Origin: Enoplolaimus lenunculus
Lineage: Eukaryota; Nematoda; Enoplea; Enoplida; Thoracostomopsidae
Direction of reading: 5' to 3'
Length of the DNA: 64,000 nucleotides
Assembly: GCA_030248215.1 (NCBI GenBank)
Contig: JASANG010002426.1
Span: forward strand, 16,577 to 80,576
Shown: in pieces, positions 50,801 through 61,682 of the stretch
Numbering within the stretch: position 1 is the stretch's first letter
Layout of the letters: every line of letters begins with the position of its first letter
The notes under the pieces: generated by a model
Told to the model about the DNA's origin: nothing
The model's database searches: none
The model's input: only the letters and a program-made list of their open reading frames with translations
Made by a program: the position numbers and the translations under genes

Positions 50801-52154
50801 TAAATATGGCGTAAATCAATTTAGAATACAGTTCAAACCAACTTGTAAATTATTTGACATTCCTCGAAAAACGTGACCAAAACCGGTGTCGTGCATATAT
50901 TGCAATATAAAGCTTCCGTATTCTTCCCAAACATCGTCCATTGTAATTCCTACAAAAAGTATAAACACGCAACACTAATTGCACAAAAACTAGCACTATT
51001 GTAAAAGGAATTTGAGTAAAATATTTCTGCAATTTAAAACTGTCAGTTTTGTATTTAAGTATCGCTGTTTTTCAGCCGTCATTTAGCTGATTTGAGCGTG
51101 GAATAAAACTCAGTTTATTCGAAATATGATAGTAAAGCCAAAATACTTTCTGATGTTAGAACTTTTTTCAACATAAACTTACGTTCTGAAACTTAATAAG
51201 GCAATGGAATTGTGTTAAAAATTATAAAATTCTTTTCGCGTTTTTAAAAGTTTCATACTGATGCTATAAAATAACGTTTTCTCATAACGATAAATTGTTC
51301 AGATTTGCAATTTAGTATGAGACAAAAATTCGTTTTGTTATATCCGCTGTAAAATTGTGTTTGGAACGTGAAAAGCGTTTAGAATAGCGTTTAATTTTTA
51401 TAATGATTAATAACTGCAATTATAAATAAAAATCGGAAATAACATAATCGGTTGTATTTACGTAATACTGATGAAATGGCTGTTATTAAACGAAACGTTT
51501 CGTCATCAGCGTAGTATTGACCTGGATTACACTCGCTGCCTTCTTCCATGCCCGATAGTTTTCTGTAACATATTGTAAAACGAAGTTTTAATGGATGCAG
51601 CATGATTTCAAGGCTGATTGTGCCTTCGGCCAAATTTCTAACGTTTACATATCAAAAAATTTTACGCTCGAAAAACTGTTCAATTTCGAAACGTAAAAAC
51701 TAGCATTCCCCATTGGAAAATCCTGGATTATCCAGTGATTATGCAACGACGTGAGCGAGTAAAACTTATTGCGCTGCAGAATTCAATTGATCGGCACCCG
51801 CCTATGTGCTGTACAGTAACCGCCGCTGCGTTTGGTGATCAATTATAGCTTCTTTATTCTATTTAACTCCTACAATAAAGAGCGGATGATACGTAGTTCA
51901 ATAAGAGTTGGTGCAGTTGGGTACATTCTGTGCAAGGAAAGAACATAACCGATGCGCGTTGCGTTTTTGACCTACGCCCTCGCTTTCCCTGCGTACATTT
52001 GACGTTTTTCCAATGAGAAACAATAATAACATAAATCCAATCGTAATAGTAATATGTTAATGGAATTTATGCAAACTTACACCATAAGTGACCACTGGTC
52101 TGCTGAGAATCTGGTTGAAACCATCTCCCGTAATGATGTGTGAATCCAGCCAAG
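43015..52154 (-). CDS. Atypical soluble guanylate cyclase with C-terminal CaaX box (13 exons; ATG exon not found)
   Basis: Makes cGMP from GTP. Exons: 52154-52081, 51562-51462, 50949-50843, 50177-50018, 49339-48848, 47862-47691, 47403-47258, 47008-46860, 46689-46543, 45295-45141, 44315-44179, 43813-43718, 43202-43015. Every phase agrees; 707 codons plus an initiator on an unseen exon. Haem-NO-binding (HNOB) domain to about 160 ([18 protein letters not shown]), HNOBA/PAS region ([24 protein letters not shown]), coiled coil ([26 protein letters not shown]), then the cyclase domain. Metal Asp in LFTDIVGFT (430) and ETIGDAYM (474) and guanine-selective Glu470 and Cys540 (RYCLFGD) are present, so a homodimer could be active. 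Haem ligand His105 is Leu, and YxSxR reads YYAKI. Lys551 replaces the usual transition-state Arg. The tail is charged and ends [11 protein letters not shown], a basic patch plus CaaX. Confidence 0.95.
43370..43565. mobile_element. Telomere-like-core MITE in the last cyclase intron
   Basis: Reads AACAGAGCCGTAAAGTAGTA, a core of AAGCCTAAGTCTTAGCCTAA words, and ends GTTCCGCTCCTAATCTTTAC then GTGGGCCA. It occupies a large part of the intron 43203-43717, which the paralogue lacks. Confidence 0.75.
44408..44820. repeat. 166 bp tandem duplication with (TA)n tracts
   Basis: The segment from GTTTCAGCAACCACTAAAAC to CAGTCTCTCTTCTAAATAAT occurs at 44408-44573 and again at 44574-44720, each followed by (TA)n. 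Two further (TA)n runs (about 44705-44740 and 44768-44818) each precede TGTTTAACAAT. Lies in a cyclase intron. Confidence 0.85.
44810..45011 (+). repeat. tRNA-derived SINE, copy 2 of 3
   Basis: A box TAGCTGAGTGG at 44902-44912, B box GAGTTCGAATCC at 44944-44955, upstream hairpin GAGAGCCCCCACGGGCTC. Begins right after a (TA)n tract. Confidence 0.8.
46199..46266. mobile_element. End of a telomere-like-core MITE
   Basis: AAGCTTAAGCTTACTCTATG, then CCGTAGAAAAACGTTCCGCC and CTGATTTTACATGGGCCA, the family's right end. In a cyclase intron. Confidence 0.6.
46715..46798. mobile_element. hAT-type fragment
   Basis: GAACCGGGACCGGAAGGTGG and GGAATTCTGGTTGCATTCTG, matching the right third of the family. 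In a cyclase intron. Confidence 0.55.
47885..47995. repeat. GTAAGGTAAGACCTTAC palindrome repeat
   Basis: Contains ATTGTAAGGTAAGACCTTAC then CATTTTATCACA, as in the array at 7760-8092. In a cyclase intron, followed by the dispersed repeat at 48120-48265. Confidence 0.6.
48120..48265. repeat. Dispersed CAGCTCACCTTGCTAGGGG repeat
   Basis: Starts CAGCTCACCTTGCTAGGGGG, contains GGGGCATACAAGGGTTTTCG and ends CCCCTTGGCTACGGGCCC. Same family as 22415-22570 and 57030-57165. Confidence 0.7.
49685..49740. repeat. Short TTAGGC-family piece
   Basis: GACCATCCTAAGCGTGATGC and AATCCTAAGCCTAAGCATAA. A fragment in a cyclase intron without inverted ends. Confidence 0.4.
50228..50400. mobile_element. Telomere-like-core MITE in a cyclase intron
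   Basis: Two blocks of CCTAAGCTTAAGCCTAAGC words, then CTGCTCTGTTATGGACCC, and an end at AAAGTAACATGGGCCAA. It sits in the intron between exons 50949-50843 and 50177-50018. Confidence 0.65.
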
Positions 52155-54044
52155 CTACAAAAACAAAGCTGACAACTGTATAACTGATTATATACGTTCA
52201 ATCCGACCAGAGCCCGAGGAGCCACCCCAGTACCCCCATTTGAAAGCCATCATCTCAAAGGAAGAACCCCATCCTAACAAGATTTTGAACAAAAAATAGC
52301 CGTTAATATTCAAGTTGAACATTCAATTTAAAATTAAGAATTCATAATTTGAAAAATATTTCGATCATCGCAAGTGGCTTCCATAATGGAATTTGGGGAG
52401 CACCCTAGCGTGCACCGTAAGTGACGCCATCAACAAACAGATTTCCTTGACAAGCGATTTTTTTACATATTTCTTTGTTTTGTCGTGGTTTTGCAACCGT
52501 TTATACAGACCAAACTTTACGGCCGTGTGTAACGATCTTATATCCCGCAAATCAGCAGCCCCTCACACCGGAGCGGCGCACTGCAAAATTTCAAATAGCG
52601 GTATTTTAGAGCAGCAAACTGTTAATTTGTCCTTTAAATACTGAAATTTCGCCTGTCTTTTCAATTAAATAACACGAGGGTAATCATAATGCATTTATCT
52701 AGAATAATTTAGACATATCTTAATTGTATTGAATTTTGTTGCTAGCCCATCATAGACTTGACAGGCCACTGGTTAATTTTGCTCAAATTAAAATTCGCGA
52801 ACGGTGACAATTCGATACTCAAAATTGTACGCACATGTTATCGTTAGTGAATTTTACGTGAGGTTAGTGCTTGAGTTCAAATTCAACCCCTCGTTTCAAT
52901 CATAGCGGCTATGGCTAAGTGTTTTTTAACCACTCTAGATTTAATAAGACCATTGACAGTTAAAAATGATAGCCAGTTTGGACAGCATTTATTCACAAGA
53001 ATTACGGCCCTGCCCAACAATAAGTTGCAAACTTCGTTTATTTTAAATTTCACATATAAACTTTGTACTAAACATTGAACACTGTTAAAACAAACCATTT
53101 TCAGGTTTTCTAATTGTTATCCTTCAAAGCCGGATTAGTTTCGTAATACCAATTCCAGTCTCACACCACGTTAACCGAGGTTATGTACTTTAATAACGCG
53201 ACACTGTGACACTCCACTCTGAATCTGATGGCCGATGTAAAACGCAACCAGATCTGAAATCCGGTTATTGGTGAATTCAGGTGCGAAAAAGTTAATGTTT
53301 AAGAGACCCTGAGCGAACCAGTGGTAACGTAGCAATTGTAATCTGTGGTTAGTGTTCGCAAACGCCTCTATTACCGGGGCACGGAATAAATGACTCGCGG
53401 GGTTGTATAACAAAATCAATTTTTAAAACTAAACGAGATCCAAAAGCAATTTTTTTCGTTAAAAGTGTGAATATATAAATAAATACATTGATGGCATCTC
53501 GTCCGCTTGGCGTTCAAAGTTTCAGTCAATTGGGTGCACATTTGAAACGTAGTATAGCGTGATACATCAGTTATAAAATACAAAACAAAACATATTTTTA
53601 ATCTAAAGGAATGCGAAGTTTGGGTTGTGGGCTCAGGCCCTATGAACCCTTAGGAACGTACTAAAAACTGCAGTCGTTTACCCAAACGGCGAACACTTTT
53701 GATGACACAGTAAAATTAGTTGCTGCAAATTTTGCATAAAACCCGCCCCGAAATAGCGACCTCTGTAAACACTTTTTGAAACATCTATATTTTTCAATTC
53801 ATCTTAAATTTTCATGGAAAAACCAACAGAAGCCATAAATAGTTTTAATAAGCAAACAAAATTATTTAGAAAATTTTTGTTGAAGCAAATAGTCGAACCT
53901 GTTCGCTATATGGTTTCATATAATAAAAATATTTATTATTTTAAAGGGTTTCTGCTTGTTGAACTTGCTTCACCAATAAACAAACATAATTAAAAACCAA
54001 GAAGCTAGTAAGCAAATAAACAAACGAACAAACTAAATTTAACC

Positions 54045-54233
54045 CTTTAATGTACAGTGCAAAATCTCTACAAGACGTGAGAGCCCCCTCGGGCTCAAGC
54101 GTCAAGCTACTATAGCTGAATGGTCATCGTAAACGCCTCCCACCCGAGAAACTGGGGATTGAATCTTATCTTGAAAATGCATCTCATATGAAATTGAAAA
54201 TATTCATGTGAGAAAAGGTTAACAAATGAAACC
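54045..54233 (+). repeat. tRNA-derived SINE, copy 3 of 3
   Basis: GACGTGAGAGCCCCCTCGGG, A-box-like TAGCTGAATGG, a degenerate B box GGGATTGAATC, and the tail ATTCATGTGAGAAAAGGTTA. More diverged than the other two. Confidence 0.7.
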
Positions 54234-54344
54234 AATAATCAAATGGAAGCAAAGAAACAAGACAAAAAAGGAAACAAATATAAAAAGAAACTAGAATTCC
54301 CAAGCATCAGTGCAATATTCAAATAAGTCAAAATTATTATAGGT

Positions 54345-54796
54345 ATACTGTAGGAACCCGAATAAGAGGGGGCAATAAGAGGGGGGTTCCCAATTTGAGT
54401 CCCAATCAATAGGAGCCCGTATCCCTAATAAGAGTCCGTAAGCGGATAGAATCCCTGAACCCTAATTAGAGTCCATAAACGTCATTTATGTTTAACTGTA
54501 GAGTATTAATGACTCTAGGACCAAATAAAGTTAAGTTCGAAACTTTAAAGCATACTAAGTTTTGAAAGTACGTTCCTATCAGTATAACCTTGCATGATAT
54601 ATCACTCAACTTTTTGAAAGAAGATAAATTAACGATTAATTCAACGGATAGTTGCAATGCCAGATATATCTGTAATGAGGCTGACGGACGGCGGGTTAAA
54701 AATAAATCACAGCTCGTAAATAAATAACAGGGGTACCCTCTGGAGATATATACCAAATATTAAATATCAGTCTCCCTCGTCTTATTCGCATTACTA
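54345..54796. mobile_element. TA-target MITE
   Basis: TA then CTGTAGGAACCCGAATAAGA at the left; CGTCTTATTCGCATTACTAC at the right. The inside shares AGTCCCAATCAATAGGAG and GTCCGTAAGCGGATAGAA with the other copies. Confidence 0.75.
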
Positions 54797-56754
54797 CACT
54801 TTGCTTGTAATAGACAACAACGATAGATTCTTATCTCACCGTCAAATTTAGGACAGAGTTAGCGCAAATTGTTTAGCTTGCACTTTTGGGCACATATAAA
54901 TTCTACAAAAAATATACCGAAATCGTGTTAACCTTAACTTTACTGGTACAAAGAATCTTGTGGAGGCTAAAACATATTTCTTTGATTTTGACGAACCTTC
55001 TAAATGCTAAGACTGCTCGCACTTCTAAAACTACACCAATTCTTTTGGCCTACTATACCAGTTTGTCATGCAGAAAAAAATCAGCACTACTTATAGGGTG
55101 GGTGCAATTTGGTATCTGTTTGCGTTTATGGAAAATGGTGTTCGTTACCGTTATACTTACAAACACCATAAATGCTATTATTTTTATGCGCGAACTGAGT
55201 TGATTATAAGTTATTTATGTAGAAATCGTTTAGTTTTCTTACAGTTCATTGAAGTAAGCATTACGAAATTCATTCGCTATCCTAAAACAATAGGATGCAT
55301 TAGCTATTTTTTCTATTACATTTTACTTATCGAGAGAATATTTGCATTCAAAACTTAGCTCTCTAAAAGTTTAAACTCATGTGATTTGAACTTAAGCTAA
55401 GTAATCCAGCAGTCCAAAGCAACTTTTTAGATTAAATAAAGTAACTAGGTTTACGCTTAAACTTATTTAAAATCTTGCATATTCTTAGTTTAAGCTAAAC
55501 AAAATGAATTCTTAGTTGCACATAATTTGTGTGCAGCACTTATTCCTTAAACCAAAAATAAGATTGTTCAAAAATCGTATTAAACTTAAAAAAGTTACTT
55601 TAAGTTAAACTTACAATTCTAGTTTAGTTACGTCCAGCCATTTAAGTTTTGCTTTACTAGTAATCAAGTTTAGTTAAAAGCTCTAATTTGTATTTAACCT
55701 TTTAGAGGGTGCATTTAATATTGGTTTTTTTCTTTCACTATTTGCTTTATATTATAGTGCACAATATCCAAAAAGTTCAAAAGTCTTTGGTACGACTCAT
55801 ATGTTTGTAAAGGACAGCGAAAATGTCTCATATGATTACAGATCCTTCATTTTGTCCACTCTTAGCAGCTGTATAAATTTACATTTTTCTCCAATATTCC
55901 GGATATTCGTTTAAGGTTTCGATAAAAATCGGTATTCGTTTCCGTTATAGAAATACCGGAAATTCGTTAGTTTTACGGTCAAAATTACTTAATAAACCAC
56001 GCATATATCTCGCAATTTTTCATTACACATATGCTGGCAATTGTTTGAAATGAAATAAAGATTACGAAATACAGCCAGAATATTGAAAATTTGTTTTCGT
56101 CCGCCATTTTTTCTTTAAAAATTTAGAAAACCCGGCTAATATTTGCAAACCACGATCCTGTTGACTGAAAAATAAAACATCTTTGAAACGTTTACACATC
56201 AATATCCGCTTTTAGTTTCCGTTATTTTCACCATCCGTTTACACCCAATACTCAGATATATATCAAAGGTTGCCGATAATAGTAACCCAAATCACAGTTA
56301 TATTTCGACAAATAAATTTTTACGTTTATGATTTTGGTGGAGTTGCAGATTGTTGATATGAGGCTTGCGCTTTTTTAATTTTTGTGTCTTAACACAATAT
56401 ATTTCAAACAAATTTCCGTCAAAAAACACACACATCAACATTTATTTTCGAGTGCATAACATTACGAAACAAACTACTACATGTGATAAGTTAAGCATTC
56501 CAGCAGCCGCTAACAGAGTGAGTAGTAACGTTTTATTCATGGTATAAAATGAACCGAGTCAAAAGCAAAATGCCACATTTCAACTCTTCGCATTTCAAAC
56601 AGCATCTTTCAAAACGCTTTTTGTGTTTTTAGTGAAGAAACTCCTAAACATTATAAAAGTTTCACAACACTAAAAAACGTTTTGTACTTTGACGTGATTC
56701 TTGATGCGGTACAATAAAACAAATATAAAAAGTGCATACAAAGAATGGCACATG

Positions 56755-56925
56755 TACAGACCAGGAGCGGACCGTTTTTCCACGGGACTGCAGTAGAGTA
56801 AGCTTAAGCTTTATACTATTTTTTGTTTAGGTGTAGGTTTATTCTTACGCTTAGGCTCAGGCTCAGGCTAGGATTAGGAATATTCGTATACTACTGTCAT
56901 GGTGTTCTTTACATTGGGCCAGAAA
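56755..56925. mobile_element. Telomere-like-core MITE
   Basis: Left end ACATGTACAGACCAGGAGCG then GACCGTTTTTCCACGGGACT; core CTTACGCTTAGGCTCAGGC; right end GGTGTTCTTTACATTGGGCC. Both inverted ends are present. Confidence 0.7.
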
Positions 56926-57029
56926 GTAATTAAGAAAACAATATATACCATAAGCAGTGACAGAATGCCAATATAGTTATGTGAATTAAATGTAATAAAT
57001 AGGTAGAGATTAAGTGCAGACTCGCAGCC

Positions 57030-57165
57030 AGCTCACCTTGCAAGGGCGCTAGAAATTTTTCAGGAGGGGCATACAAGGCTTTTCGATGACTTGCAACCAA
57101 ACTAAATTTTTCTAGGGGGATTTTCACCCACCCAATCCGCCCTTCCCCCCTCTGGTTACGGTTCC
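57030..57165. repeat. Dispersed CAGCTCACCTTGCTAGGGG repeat
   Basis: CAGCTCACCTTGCAAGGGCG, GGGGCATACAAGGCTTTTCG and CCCCTCTGGTTACGG. Third copy, just 3' of the second cyclase gene. Confidence 0.7.
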
Positions 57166-57377
57166 GGGTAAGTGTCGCTTATTTACGGCACAATAATCAT
57201 AAAAAATTTTGCGAACAAAACGAGCAAAAAGCTAAACACAACTTAAAAAAATTATACTAAATTTTGATTTTAAATCTCTGTCGGAATGCACATGGTCTGA
57301 GTGGTGCTCCATTGGATCCGCCAATGACCCTTCTGTATTCCGGCGCCGAATTTTTTTTCATCTCTGATTTTCTCTGC

Positions 57378-60300
57378 CTACATAATTTTACACATTCTCG
57401 ACCGTTTTGCTGGTTTATGCGTTCCATTGACATGGCAACCGCTACTATCCGCTGCGTTTCCGTTTGTTTCCATGATTGCATTGTGTGCATCATCGTCGCC
57501 ACCATCTGCTTGCTGATTATCTTGTTGACCTTTTTTAAATCCAAATTTAATTTTTTTCTCATCCGGTTGGGCGTTTGCCCCGACTTCAACAATTCCGTTT
57601 TCGTCAGCGTCGAAATTAGCTGCGATATGCATCGACGCGTCTGATGGAGCCCGGTTGCCGTAACACGATCGATCCATCAGTTCAGTAAAGCCGTCGATTG
57701 TGTTGTGGTCGCCTGAACAATAATATATTTCGGCCTTATTTTTCAAATGTGTGTAGTACCTATCGTCAGTTTATCTGTCAAATTTGTGTAGCTTTTTTCA
57801 CCAACTCGTCGTTATTTGTTAAATGTGTATAACACGTATCACCAGTTAGTGGTTATTTTTTTCATATGTAAGTTCCTTTTACCTACTTAGTAATAATTTA
57901 TTAAATACATGTACACTGCAAAAATGGTGAGTCAAATTGACTCTCTCCGAAATAGGCTCTACGGGACTACACAAACTGAGCCAAATTCGACTCCAACAGA
58001 ATCAAATTTGACACGCTAAATCGCACGTTTAACTCTGGTGGAGTCGAATTTTGACTCAGTTTGTGTAGTCCCGTACAGCCTATTTCGGAGGGAGTCAATT
58101 TGACTCACCATTTTTTGCAGTGTATGTAGCTTCTCATACCAGTTTACCACTAATTTAACAAACGTGTGTAGCTCCTAAAACAGTTTCATTCAAATCTGTG
58201 TGGTTTTATCATCAGTCATTAATAAATTCTCAATATGCTACAGTACAGTTCTTATCACCAGTTAGTCATAATTTCTCAGATGAGTGCAGGGAGTAGCTTA
58301 TAAACACAAGTTAGTAATAATTTCTTGATTCGTGTAGCGCCTATTTACTTTAGGCTCATACTGTCAGATACAGAAAAATCAAAGTGCACAAAAAATGTTA
58401 TATGGTATTCGAATTGAAGAAGTAAAATACCATGTGGCATTTAAATTTGCATGGCATCGGAAAAATGCCATACGACACCTGTGCGTGTAGCACGTAAATA
58501 CAAAGCCGATTAGCCGTTAAAACCGTCAAGGAATCCAATATTTGCTAAGCAACCAAGGGACAAAATTCAGCAGATTAGCTTAAAAAATCTTGCGAGCGAA
58601 GCGGGTCTAAACCAACCCTTTTTGCATAAATATTTCAAGACAATTCGTTTTTGGTATGGTGTGCCTGCTGCGACACCCATTCATTTTTCTAAAGGTGTCA
58701 ACTGGATGCCCTGACACTGGTGTTCCCGAGCGCCTGTATAGACCAGAATACCTCGTGGACGATCAATAATTTCCCACAACGATTTTCGTAAATTTTTAAT
58801 CAAGAAATACGTATCCATCATGCCTTTGCCTTTGATACGACTTCGGCCACGTTTTTCAAACACAAAATTGCCATGTTCTTGGGCACCTCTAAAGCAGATT
58901 TTGCTATTAATGTTTTGGCTTTAGTTTTAGGATAGCAATCAGTATTAGCAAAAGTGTGCAACTTGCCAGGTTGCGCATGGTACAAACTGAACCAGTTCTC
59001 GTTGTGTTTTTGCCTGAGCCCACTCACTTCGGGGGGGCAGACTTTACATTAATGAACATTTCCTACCCAAAACATTTGTCAATTCAATAATTTGTTACTA
59101 ACAATTATATTCGTGATTATGCGATAAAATATCTTGCGGTCACAAAACCATCTGTTTGTTATTTAGACAAAGTTGGACCAGGGCCGAATTAATTGGTGGG
59201 AGGCCCGCGGCCCATACAGGAGACCTGAGCCTATATGACTAGGAGGCTCGGGGCCCATATGACTAGCAGGCCCTTTCATTAATCATAATTATTTTATACA
59301 CCCGAGATTAAAGTGATGCATTTTAATGAAACAAATTGTACCAAAATTACGAAACAAAATTTATGGCCCAGGGACAGTTCTAGGTTTGCACTTAGAGAAC
59401 ACAGTTTTCGGTCGGTACGAGGTCCCCTTTTGATGAGAGACCCGGGGTCCGAGCTCCAGGTCCCCCTTTAGTCCGGCGCTGAGTAGGATAAATTGTAGAC
59501 GAGTTTTTGAAAGTTGGCTAAGAAGAGTTTTTGAAAGTATAAGATTAATTAAAACATGCTTCTTATAGCAGATTTTTATTTGTTATTTGTTTGCGCTAGG
59601 TTTCATGATTACGATGCTGATTGGTTACTTGTAAGTTGCCTCAGAGACATGTATCATAGACGGCAGTCCATGTGACCCCATTCTGGACGCTGTGTTCATT
59701 GTATCACCAAATAAGCAATATCGCGGTAAACGTTTACCAACAATGCCAGCAACAACAGATCCACTATGAATGCCAGACCGAACCTGAAAACTTCACATTA
59801 GATTTAGCAATTAAGACTTAGTAATCTCAAAAACGCAGATCATTATTTTAAAACGTCTATGGTGAAAACATTGGATAGCGCTGGGCTGTGAGACAAATTT
59901 CTTATAGGCCAGGCCTATCACGTGCTTGTTGTCAAAATGACGTCGTCATACCTCTGGTCTATGAGAGATTTTGTGACACCGTTGACAAATTCATTGTGAA
60001 CAGCGCATTTATCATCCTTTGAGAAAACCGAGAAACAATTTATCGCGCTATTACATACGCTCGTTGGCGCATCGAAAGTTATCAAAACCAAAATTTTGTA
60101 TTAAGATTTAGTACTAAAATTAACTGTTTTAGTGTCTCCCTTTCTCTCGAACGCGCACGCAGATGGTTTTAAGTTGTGGAGACTGTTGCAATCCGGTGTA
60201 GTATTGTAGTTTTACTCCCATAGCATTTTTACTCCCCAGTTCTGCAAGGGAGTAAAAATGCCATAAGGGGAGTAAATTTACAATATGGTATTTTTACTCG

Positions 60301-61682
60301 CCCAGTAAATCTACCATATGGTGTTTTTTATAAACAGTATAGTTGACCTCTTTCTTTTATTGGGTTCGAACAAGTAAAATTTATTTGTTCACAACTTTTG
60401 GCAGAGTTACGCTTTGAGCTCAAGAGCGGTTTCATCATTCTCTTTCACGTGGTCGATAATTTTGTTTCGTAATAAAACATGATCGTTTTCGCTTTCTTTC
60501 ATGAAAAAAGCAAAGAAAAATCTTTTGCAAGCGACTGATTAAGCGAATGGACGCATAGATCACCGTAGACTCACTCTATGCTATTTGTATTACGATATAC
60601 CAACGCCAGACCTGCATATATACTAGATATTTTTTGCATAGATTACCTCAAGGGGGCACGGGTTATGTGCCCCTAGGATGTAACAGTAAGCAAAACGCAC
60701 AAGCAGAACTCGGTCTGGGGGGGAAGAAATGTGCGTGCGCCCGCAACATTTAGATATAACAAAGGTTAACTTTAGAGCAGTCCTGCTTGAAGTTTAAGGG
60801 TATATATAAGTAAAACAGTAAATTTGTGGAAACTAACAGCAGACATACCCCTAAATTTTAACTCTAGTAACAAAGGGGTAAGTTTGGAATGCGTCTGTTT
60901 AGACTTTGAGGGCGTCCATAAATACCGGTTGTGTGAAAAGTGATGTTAGAATTGAAGTGACACTAGGTGTTCATTAAAACGTGTAGTAAGGGTATTTAAA
61001 ACTCTTCTACGAGGAGTAAAAATATTATTATGGCAATTTTTACTAGCGGAATAAAGAGGAGCGTGTATTTTTACTTCCCAATAAAAATACTATGCGGCAT
61101 TTTTTACTAATCAGTTAAGATACGATATGGTATTTTTACTCTTCCAGTAAAAATATCATATGGTATTCTAACTCCCCCAGTAAACATACCATATGATATT
61201 TTTACTGGAAGAGTAAAGAATACCAGTAGTATTTTTATTGGGTTGTAAAAGGTACAACCCAGTAAAAATACTATTGGTATTCTGTACTCTTCCATTAAAA
61301 ATATCATATGGTATTTTTACTTTGGGAGTTAGAATACCATATGATATTTTTACTGGAAGAGTAAAGAATATCAATAGTATTTTTACTGGGTTGTAAAAGA
61401 ACACCATATGGTATGTTTGCTGGGAAGTAAGGATATTATATAGTATTTTTACTGAGGTGTAACAATTTCGTTTTGGTATTTTTACTACAAAGTAGGGAGT
61501 AAAATAACATACGACACCGGGATCCCTAAGTATACCTGAATTGGTGTGGTCTTATCTGATGACAATACTGTTCGGCTTTCCCACTGCATTCCTAATGCAA
61601 CATTGCAAAGTCGTTCGGCATGATTTGCACAAACTTCTGGGACTCCGCAAGATACGACATATGAATCGCCAACGGTTTCAAC
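57378..61682 (-). CDS. Second atypical guanylate cyclase with CaaX box, 3' exons only
   Basis: Tandem paralogue of the gene at 43015-52154. Four exons are visible: 61682-61536, 59783-59629, 58888-58752 and 57712-57378. The first three have exactly the same lengths (147, 155, 137) and phases as their counterparts. They encode [17 protein letters not shown] with the guanine-selecting Glu and metal-binding Asp, [20 protein letters not shown] with [12 protein letters not shown] (Cys, Asn and the usual Arg all present), and [20 protein letters not shown] then [10 protein letters not shown]. The last exon is a 110-residue acidic tail rich in D, N, G and Q, ending [12 protein letters not shown] and TAG at 57380-57378: a basic patch and CaaX box. 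A loop [12 protein letters not shown] resembles an EF-hand but lacks the final Glu. The upstream exons (haem domain, PAS, first half of the cyclase) lie past the window edge. Confidence 0.93.
57914..58122. mobile_element. Palindromic foldback MITE, copy 3 of 3
   Basis: Starts CACTGCAAAAATGGTGAGTC and ends CACCATTTTTTGCAGTG, an almost perfect inverted repeat. Lies in the last intron of the second cyclase gene. Confidence 0.85.
59179..59481. mobile_element. hAT-like element with CAGGGCCG end
   Basis: Starts CAGGGCCGAATTAATTGG, ends TTTAGTCCGGCGCTG. The flanking 8-mers AGTTGGAC and AGTAGGAT match in six places. Inner GGCCCATATGACTAG words are directly repeated. Non-coding, in a cyclase intron. 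Confidence 0.55.
60196..61510. repeat. Region of inverted TACCATATGGTA / AGTAAAAAT repeats with a large palindrome
   Basis: Both ends (60196-60330 and 60990-61510) are built from AGTAAAAATACCATATGG words in both directions. 61131-61371 is a near-perfect palindrome with arms of about 120 bp centred near 61249 (GGGTTGTAAAAGGTACAACC). 60340-60990 between them has no recognised content. All lies in one intron of the second cyclase gene. Confidence 0.8.

Larger units (their letters stand above)
52155..57377. other. 5' flank or first intron of the first cyclase gene, and spacer to the second
   Basis: An in-frame TAG stands just before the exon at 52154, so a further 5' exon ending in ATG must lie in this stretch; the candidate ATG/GTTTGT at about 53094 is possible but unproven. 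52160-54040 otherwise shows no recognised gene or repeat. Then come a SINE (54045-54233), a TA-target MITE (54345-54796), AT-rich DNA with AGTTTAAACT-type words (55340-55690), a GTTTCCG-type remnant (55890-56250), a TTAGGC MITE and a dispersed repeat. Confidence 0.55.

Noticed and set aside
53171-53419. 82-codon minus-strand frame that reads smoothly (LLRYHWFAQGLLNINFF)
   Set aside because: No family recognised, no clear splice partner and no repeat match; kept as unproven and not annotated. A transcript or homology hit would reverse this.
57378-57712. EF-hand in the tail of the second cyclase ([12 protein letters not shown])
   Set aside because: Single loop, lacks the position-12 Glu, no flanking helices, and absent from the paralogue.
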